A DNA stretch of 64,000 nt from HRBIN30 sp964534275. Lineage in GTDB: Bacteria > Desulfobacterota > Binatia > HRBIN30. A program made the translations under genes and the position numbers. The notes beneath the pieces are model-generated. The model was not told where the DNA came from. It did no database searches and saw only the letters and a list, made by a program, of their open reading frames with translations. Position 1 is the stretch's first letter. The number at the start of each line of letters is the position of its first letter. Below are positions 58,901-64,000 of this stretch, piece after piece. The stretch covers positions 1 through 64,000 of the forward strand of contig CAZHQG010000011.1 of the NCBI GenBank assembly GCA_964534275.1. The letters are read 5' to 3'.

Positions 58901-59701
58901 TTACTGCGGGTCTCGGAAGTTCGGGGCCCGCTTTTCGAGGTTCGCACGCACAGCCTCGATTTGATTCGGAGTTCCAATGAGCGAGAGTTGGAGCTGCTCT
59001 TCGAGCGCCAATCCTTCGTCGATCGAGCCGGCGGTCGCTTCGTTCCAAAGCTTTTTGGCTGCACGAATCGCTTCGGGCGAGCGAGAAGCAATGTCCTTGG
59101 CAAGGCTGAGCGCCGCGGCAAAGGGGTCTTCTGCACATCGCGTTGCGAGTCCAATTTGCACTGCTTCTTCTCCGCTCACCACACGCCCCGTGAACGTCAG
59201 CTCCTTGGCGATATCGAGGCGGACCAGGCGACGCAGCGTTTGGGTGCCGCTCATGTCCGGGATCAAACCCCAGCGTATTTCCATGACCGAAAGTTCTGCG
59301 GTAGGAGCGACAACCCGCAAATCAGCCCCTAACGCAATCTGTAAGCCGCCGCCAAACGCAACTCCGTGAATCGCGGCAATGACCGGTACCGGAAGCTCCT
59401 GCCACGCCCACGCAACTCGTTGCGCGAAATTTCCGCGGCGGCCGTTGCTCCGCTCGAGCAGCTTCGCGCCCCCTGTCCCGCTCGCCATCGCAGCGAAGGC
59501 ACCAAAGTCGAGTCCAGCGCAAAATGCTCGCCCGGCTCCACGGAGTACGACGGCTCGAACGGATCGATCCGCCGCGAGACTCTCTGCTGCTTCGGCAATC
59601 GCTTGGAACATGTCGAGGTCCAAAGCATTTAACTTCTCTGGACGGTTCAACGTGACAATGGCAACGCCTTGTTGGTGCTCCGTGATCACTCGTTGCGCCA
59701 T
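58901..59701 (-). CDS. Enoyl-CoA hydratase/isomerase (crotonase) family protein
   Basis: 266 aa. Crotonase fold: NRPEKLNALDLDM, AGRAFCAGLDFGAF oxyanion site, FGGGLQIALGADLR and LSVMEIRWGLIPDM. The first catalytic Glu is Gln (GGGLQ) while the second (VMEIRW) is kept. Such variants occur in isomerases and in other crotonase activities. First gene of the minus arm; 65 bases before the thiolase. Start ATG at 59701; the divergent gene starts 123 bases away. Confidence 0.87.
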   Translation of the reverse strand: MAQRVITEHQQGVAIVTLNRPEKLNALDLDMFQAIAEAAESLAADRSVRAVVLRGAGRAFCAGLDFGAFAAMASGTGGAKLLERSNGRRGNFAQRVAWAWQELPVPVIAAIHGVAFGGGLQIALGADLRVVAPTAELSVMEIRWGLIPDMSGTQTLRRLVRLDIAKELTFTGRVVSGEEAVQIGLATRCAEDPFAAALSLAKDIASRSPEAIRAAKKLWNEATAGSIDEGLALEEQLQLSLIGTPNQIEAVRANLEKRAPNFRDPQ

Positions 59702-59786
59702 GCGAAGAAACTCCTTTCCGATCTTTCGCTCAGGTTGTCACAAGGATGCGCGGGAAACAAAGGTGGGTCGTTCGCATCACCCTTAC

Positions 59787-59815
59787 TTGACGAACAAACG
59801 TTCATTGGCTTAGGC
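59787..59815 (+). promoter_or_regulatory. Candidate promoter with TetR-like dyad between the arms
   Basis: TTGACG (59787-59792) can serve as -35, with TTAGGC (59810-59815) as a poor -10 at 17 bases. GAAC and GTTC arms (59792-59795, 59800-59803) with 4-base spacer AAAC lie inside the spacer, the location and type used by TetR-family repressors of lipid-degradation genes. The 123-base gap is shared with the crotonase arm. No TetR gene lies in the window. Confidence 0.45.
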
Positions 59816-59824
59816 AACTCGGCC

Positions 59825-60262
59825 ATGAGTGTAAAGCGTCGAGTCCCAATCAAGCCGGGTTACTTCACGGTTCCCGAGGATCCCCAAGAGCCACCCAGGC
59901 TCCTGGGGAGTCGCTGCATGGACTGCGGAGAGGTGTACTTCCCGCGTCGAGCAATTTGCGCGAAAGCGGATTGCCTGAGTGAGCGTCTTCAAGACGTGGA
60001 GCTGGGCCCTCGCGGCACGCTCTACAGCTTCACCTTTGTCCACATGCCTTTGTTCGGTTCGAGCAACCTCGAGCACATGGACGGGTATGGTGTGGGCCAA
60101 ATCGACTTGCCCGAAGGACCGAGGGTACAGCTCCCCTTGGCCGGTCGCAGGGAAGAGTATCGCATCGGCCAGTCGGTCATTGCCGAACTGGACAAAATGC
60201 GAGACGAAGGCGACGCGGAAGTTGTCATCGTTCGGTTTCGTCCCGAAGGAGAAGCCCGATGA
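59825..60262 (+). CDS. DUF35 OB-fold protein with intact zinc ribbon
   Basis: 145 aa. The rubredoxin-like zinc ribbon has all four Cys (31, 34, 45, 50) in SRCMDCGEVYFPRRAICAKA, followed by an OB-fold (GPRGTLYSFTFVHMPLFGSS) and a C-terminal VVIVRFRPEGE. These proteins act as partners of SCPx-type thiolases or Ltp2 aldolases. ATG at 59825; longer frames upstream run into the promoter region. The stop overlaps the thiolase start by 4 bases (ATGA). Confidence 0.9.
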   Translation: MSVKRRVPIKPGYFTVPEDPQEPPRLLGSRCMDCGEVYFPRRAICAKADCLSERLQDVELGPRGTLYSFTFVHMPLFGSSNLEHMDGYGVGQIDLPEGPRVQLPLAGRREEYRIGQSVIAELDKMRDEGDAEVVIVRFRPEGEAR

Positions 60263-61401
60263 GAGACGTGGCGGTGCTGGGAGTTGGGATGTACCGATTC
60301 GGCATGTGGGACGTGCCGAACGCAGTGATGGCTCGCGAGGCCGGCATGCAAGCGCTGCGCGACGCGAACTTGTCTTTCCGCGATGTGCAGGCTGCCTATG
60401 TAGGACACATTTTTGCGCCCGTGATGAGCGCTGTCCGAGCCATGAAAGAATTCGGCTTGACCGGCCTGCCCGTGCAGCACGTCGAGAATGCTTCGGCCAC
60501 TGGTTCGGCAGCGTTCCGAGAAGCATGCCTGCAAGTTGCAGCGGGAACGTACGACGTCGTGATGGTTCTGGGGTTCGACAAGATGACCACCATGATCCAA
60601 CAGTCGACGCAAGGAACCGCCCCGGAAAACATGGAAGACGCGATCCTGCCGGCAGCGTTCTTTGCCCTCTGGGCCACCCGTAGAATGCACGAGCGAGGGA
60701 TGAAGCCTGAGCATTTGGCGCGAATCGCAGCCAAAAATTGGAACAACGGTGCCTTGAACCCGATGGCACAACGGCAGCCGCAGGAACCAATGACGCCGGA
60801 GCGCGTGTTGCGTTCGCGGATGGTTGCGTGGCCGCTCACCACCATGATGTCTTGCCCAATGGGAGACGGTGCCGCTTGTGCCATCGTTGGAAGGGCAGAC
60901 TTAGCGAAGAAGCTTCGCCCAGATCGCCCAGTGGTTCGAGTGGTGGCTTCGGCTCTGCAGACCGAAAAGTACGCACCAGGACACTTGTTCATGGGGCCAG
61001 TGGTGGGCCCAGCACAAATGACCATCGATACTGCGGCGCAGGCGTACAACGAGGCAGGGATCGGCCCTGAGGACCTCGACCTCGTTCAAGTGCACGATGC
61101 GTTCGCCATCGAGGAGCTGGAGTATTACGAGCTCCTGGGCCTCTGCAAACCAGGCGAAGCAGAAAAATGTATCGAAGAAGGTGATTTCGAGCTCCACGGG
61201 CGCATCCCTGTTTCCACGGACGGAGGACTGATCGCGCGTGGCCATCCAGGTGGGCCAACCGGCCTAGCCCAAATTTGGGAAACGACGTTGCAGCTCCGGG
61301 GAGAGGCCGGCCGCCGACAGGTCGAGGGAGCACGAATCGGCCTTTGCCACATGATGGGCGGTGGTAGCGTTTGCGTCATCCATATTTTGCAACGCGACTG
61401 A
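60259..61401 (+). CDS. Thiolase-like protein with Ser in place of the active Cys
   Basis: 380 aa, SCPx-type thiolase. In place of the usual VENACASGS/ACATGS, this one reads VENASATGS: Ser79 stands at the acyl-acceptor Cys. The other thiolase residues remain: RGHPGGPTG (His) and LCHMMGGG (Cys). It overlaps the DUF35 start by 4 bases. A Cys-to-Ser change should abolish normal thiolysis, so the role may be different (aldolase-like cleavage, hydrolysis, or structural). A sequencing error is possible but the frame is clean. Confidence 0.85.
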   Translation: MRDVAVLGVGMYRFGMWDVPNAVMAREAGMQALRDANLSFRDVQAAYVGHIFAPVMSAVRAMKEFGLTGLPVQHVENASATGSAAFREACLQVAAGTYDVVMVLGFDKMTTMIQQSTQGTAPENMEDAILPAAFFALWATRRMHERGMKPEHLARIAAKNWNNGALNPMAQRQPQEPMTPERVLRSRMVAWPLTTMMSCPMGDGAACAIVGRADLAKKLRPDRPVVRVVASALQTEKYAPGHLFMGPVVGPAQMTIDTAAQAYNEAGIGPEDLDLVQVHDAFAIEELEYYELLGLCKPGEAEKCIEEGDFELHGRIPVSTDGGLIARGHPGGPTGLAQIWETTLQLRGEAGRRQVEGARIGLCHMMGGGSVCVIHILQRD

Positions 61402-61404
61402 ACC

Positions 61405-62223
61405 ATGCCTGCGTTTTGGGGAGCTGTGCCATCCGAGCGTCCGGTGCGCCGCGAGGCGCTGGTCAGGTTGCAGCGCACGCTTCCTCCGGACACATGGCGG
61501 CGCCCCTCGGCTCCTCTTGTTCGCGCAGGTGCTAGCGGTAGAGCGGAGCAGTTGCTCGTTTTGGCTTGGACTGCCGAGATGCTTGCCACCGAACGTGCGG
61601 CCGGGGTGCGCGTGCTGCGCCGTGTCGGCATCACGGCTGGGCAACGCGTCGCCAATAATCTTCCGGGCGCCTTGGTGACCCCGGGAAGTCTTTTGCTCGG
61701 CGACGTTGTGGAAGAGCTCGGAGCACTGGACGTTCCCTTAGGCGAGACCAAGGCAGATGGTGCCATCGACAATGCTTGGGCCCTGATCGAACGCGTGCAA
61801 CCTCATGCGCTCGTGCTCGAGGCCGCGACGGCCGAGCGTTTCTTCGCTGCAGCTCCGATAAAATACGCGGTTCAGTTGCGCGCCTTAGTGTGGCTGCATC
61901 GGGAACCTCCAAAGCAACTTCCCAGCCCCCCGCCCTCCTGGAAGGTAGAGCAACAGCTCCACTGTCTTGCTGTCCCAGAAGTGCTCTCGTTCTTTGCGTA
62001 TTCCTGCAACGACCATTTCCATTGTGACGAGTCGATTTCAGCTTTGGTGGTGGACGAACGGTCCCTCCTTCCTGCCCCTGTGGGGGCGTTGTTGGTCGAA
62101 TGGGTCGATGCCGAGCTTGGCCCGCTGTCCTTTTTCGTGCCGTGGGCCGTGGAAGCGAGTTCGCCCCGCTGCAGTGAGGGGCGACCCGCATTTCGTCTTG
62201 TTGGGAGTTCGGGTGGTCCTTAG
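61405..62223 (+). CDS. Adenylate-forming-ligase-like protein, truncated or degenerate
   Basis: 272 aa. The pattern AAGVRVLRRVGITAGQRVAN and LPGALVTPGSLLLGDVVEE is reminiscent of phenylacetate-CoA ligase / LuxE-type adenylating proteins, but the chain is far shorter (about 430 aa normal) and no ATP P-loop (SSGTTG-type) is visible. Could be an enzyme remnant, or a different protein with partial similarity. Sits between thiolase and acyl-CoA dehydrogenase (3 and 28 base gaps), so it is part of the operon. Function unknown. Confidence 0.5.
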   Translation: MPAFWGAVPSERPVRREALVRLQRTLPPDTWRRPSAPLVRAGASGRAEQLLVLAWTAEMLATERAAGVRVLRRVGITAGQRVANNLPGALVTPGSLLLGDVVEELGALDVPLGETKADGAIDNAWALIERVQPHALVLEAATAERFFAAAPIKYAVQLRALVWLHREPPKQLPSPPPSWKVEQQLHCLAVPEVLSFFAYSCNDHFHCDESISALVVDERSLLPAPVGALLVEWVDAELGPLSFFVPWAVEASSPRCSEGRPAFRLVGSSGGP

Positions 62224-62251
62224 TTCCGTCAGATAGTGAGCGGGAAAGTCT

Positions 62252-63442
62252 ATGGAATTACGGTTGTCTCCTGAACAGGAAGCGTTCCGGCGCCAAGTGC
62301 GAGATTGGCTTCAAGCCAACTTACCGCCCGGCTGGGGAACGCCAGCATATCGCTCGCCACAAACCCCCGAAGAGCAAGTGGCGTTTGCGCGTGCGTGGCA
62401 GCGCAAGCTCTTCGAAGGGGGGTGGGCAGGCTTGACGTGGCCTAAGGAATACGGAGGCCGAGGTGCCAGTTTGATCGAGCAACTCATCTACAACGAGGAG
62501 TACGCACGGGCGGCGGCGCCAGACATTCTCTGCCTCAAAATTGGGCTGAGTTTAGTGGGGCCAACCCTCATGGCGTGTGGGAGCGAGGAGCAAAAGCGCC
62601 GGTTTTTGCTGCCGATTTTACGGGGCGACGAAATTTGGTGCCAAGGATTTTCCGAGCCCAACGCAGGGTCAGACCTTGCCTCCGTCCGCACTCGTGCGGA
62701 ACTGGTTGGCGAGGAATTTGTGATCAGCGGGCAAAAAATTTGGACCAGCGTCGCTCGTTATGCTGATTGGTGCATGCTCGTTGCCCGCACGCGATTCGAG
62801 GGTCCCAAGCACCATGGCCTCACCTTTTTGCTCGTTCCAATGAAAAGCCCTGGAATTACTGTGCGGCCGTTGCGGGAAATGACGGGTGAAGCGTGGTTCA
62901 ACGAAGTCTTCTTCGACAACGTTCGGGTACCGCGTGCGAACGTCGTGGGCGAAATTGATCGAGGCTGGGACGTGGTGCTCGCGACCTTGGGCCACGAGCG
63001 AGCCGGCACCACCCCCCACATCCGGCTGCAGGCGGAGGCTCGTCGCTTGGCGCGGTTGAGTCACACTGTTGAACGCTATGGAAAGAAGGCTTCCGAGGAT
63101 CCGCTCGTGCGGCAAAAGGTAGCGCAGTCGTGGATCGAAACGACGATTCTGCGCTACAGCGCGTACCGTAACGTGTCCAGGCTTACCCGTAGCGGCGTGC
63201 CAGGGCCCGAAGGGTCGATCTTGAAACTTTTTTGGAGCGAGCTCGAACAGCGCCTCAAAGATACTGCCTTCGAGATTTTGGGTTCCTGCGGAACCCTCTG
63301 CAACGGCGACCCGCGGGCGGTCGAAAACGGCTTCTGGGCATACGAACTCTTGTGGTCGCGGTCCGCTACGATTTACGCGGGAACTTCGGAAATTCAACGG
63401 AACATCATCGCACAGCGAGTGCTTGGCTTGCCGCGAGGCTGA
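62252..63442 (+). CDS. Acyl-CoA dehydrogenase
   Basis: 396 aa FAD enzyme of fatty-acid or steroid side-chain beta-oxidation. N-terminal helical domain MELRLSPEQEAFRRQVRDWL; middle beta domain GFSEPNAGSDLASVRTRAEL; C-terminal YAGTSEIQRNIIAQRVLGLP. In the last motif the Glu of the medium-chain type (YEGTxxIQ) is Ala, as in many bacterial FadE-type enzymes, so the catalytic base is probably elsewhere. Last full gene of the plus arm. Confidence 0.92.
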   Translation: MELRLSPEQEAFRRQVRDWLQANLPPGWGTPAYRSPQTPEEQVAFARAWQRKLFEGGWAGLTWPKEYGGRGASLIEQLIYNEEYARAAAPDILCLKIGLSLVGPTLMACGSEEQKRRFLLPILRGDEIWCQGFSEPNAGSDLASVRTRAELVGEEFVISGQKIWTSVARYADWCMLVARTRFEGPKHHGLTFLLVPMKSPGITVRPLREMTGEAWFNEVFFDNVRVPRANVVGEIDRGWDVVLATLGHERAGTTPHIRLQAEARRLARLSHTVERYGKKASEDPLVRQKVAQSWIETTILRYSAYRNVSRLTRSGVPGPEGSILKLFWSELEQRLKDTAFEILGSCGTLCNGDPRAVENGFWAYELLWSRSATIYAGTSEIQRNIIAQRVLGLPRG

Positions 63443-63500
63443 CTGGACACGACAGCGACGATCATCAAGGACCCTATTGGAACGTGGGAACTCTAACGTT

Positions 63501-64000
63501 GTGCGCTTTTGCTGTTTTTGTGGAGGACTGCTTTCGCCGCTAGGGAATACGCCGCATCGCGTGTGTAGCGAATGTGGACAGCCTCACTATCGCAATCCAG
63601 CGGTCGGCGTCGCAGTGGTGGTCATACAAGCGGGACAAGTACTATTGGTTCGCCGTGCGCGCGGTCGCTACGCGGGGCGGTGGTGCATTCCGTGCGGCTA
63701 CGTGGAGTGGGATGAAGACGTACGTCAGGCGGCTCGGCGAGAAATGCGTGAGGAAACCGGACTGGAAGTACGTTTACTCGGCGTGTGCGACGTGCGCTCC
63801 AACTTTCACGATCCAGACAAACAAAGCGTCGGCATCTGGTTCTGGGGCGAGCCTTTGGGTGGTGGGGTGAAACCCGGAGACGACGTAGACGCCGCAAACT
63901 ACTTCCACCTTGAGGAGCTCCCTCCCCTAGCCTTTCCGACCGACGCTCAGGTGCTCGAAGACATCCGCGCTGGTCGCCTGTGCCCGCCACAGGCAGCAAC
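63501..64000 (+). CDS. NUDIX hydrolase with zinc ribbon (partial, runs off the edge)
   Basis: From the GTG at 63501, 166 codons remain open to the window end. Residues 4-25 hold two Cys pairs (C4-x2-C7, C22-x2-C25), a zinc ribbon as in NudC-like proteins. The NUDIX box G-x5-E-x7-REMREETGL is intact (GYVEWDEDVRQAARREMREE, about residues 67-86). Family members hydrolyse nucleoside diphosphates linked to another group; substrate unknown. GTGGGAA upstream is a weak ribosome-binding site. C-terminus not in view. Confidence 0.85.
   Translation, partial: MRFCCFCGGLLSPLGNTPHRVCSECGQPHYRNPAVGVAVVVIQAGQVLLVRRARGRYAGRWCIPCGYVEWDEDVRQAARREMREETGLEVRLLGVCDVRSNFHDPDKQSVGIWFWGEPLGGGVKPGDDVDAANYFHLEELPPLAFPTDAQVLEDIRAGRLCPPQAA

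Noticed and set aside
63574..63999. Short frames (plus and minus) over the NUDIX gene
   Set aside because: The frame starting at 63501 has a perfect NUDIX box and zinc ribbon, so these are shadow frames.
1..64000. CRISPR, phage, insertion sequence or tRNA in the window
   Set aside because: I saw no spaced direct repeats, integrase or transposase, or tRNA-like cloverleaf on reading both strands. A tool search could still find a degenerate one.

Overview
The window is a GC-rich bacterial chromosome segment, densely packed with genes. No intergenic gap exceeds about 300 bases, and I recognise no tRNA, rRNA, CRISPR array, prophage or complete insertion sequence. Lipobox lipoproteins, a predicted outer-membrane barrel, an LptM-like lipoprotein, diaminopimelate synthesis and UppP point to a Gram-negative organism. 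The Pro/Thr-repeat dockerin protein, the MerR-TPR protein, the MoxR/CoxE pair and the thiolase/DUF35 genes resemble what is seen in deltaproteobacterial-type lineages (Desulfobacterota, Myxococcota, Binatota). That placement is inference from gene content only; no phylogeny was run.

Layout. 1-14529 (+): the end of tuf followed by a merged S10-spc-alpha ribosomal superoperon with secY, map and rpoA; adk and infA are absent from their common places beside secY/map. 14562-20574: a terminator-like hairpin, a secreted repeat protein with a C-terminal dockerin (-), and a lipoprotein of the penicillin acylase family (+). 20597-30025: crotonase, moaA, two amino-acid permeases, uppP, a HAD phosphatase, a GMC oxidoreductase and an epoxide-hydrolase-like enzyme. 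30044-35765 (-): an arginine/lysine operon, argH - LptM-like lipoprotein - lysA - dapF - dapA - dapB. 35811-41190: a secreted protein, uvrB, a barrel protein with a structured leader, serS and a YraN nuclease. 41485-44747 (+): gatCAB. 44957-48749 (-): MoxR ATPase, CoxE-type VWA protein, DUF151 nuclease and a YfgM-like TPR protein. 48964-56003: an NRDE protein, a coiled-coil lipoprotein, a peptide-type ABC importer without ATPases, a MerR-TPR protein and a TPR lipoprotein ending in CxxCH.

56189-63442 holds the most interesting set: two divergent arms around a dyad-containing promoter region near 59.8 kb. The left arm encodes crotonase, an Ltp2-like thiolase without the usual nucleophile, a 138-aa protein, a DUF35 protein without zinc-ribbon cysteines, and a SnoaL-like protein. 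The right arm encodes a normal zinc-ribbon DUF35 protein, a thiolase whose expected cysteine is serine, an AMP-ligase-like protein without an evident P-loop, and an acyl-CoA dehydrogenase. I infer a CoA-thioester catabolic module, possibly ending in retro-aldol cleavage like the steroid Ltp2/DUF35 aldolase. A NUDIX gene runs off the right edge.
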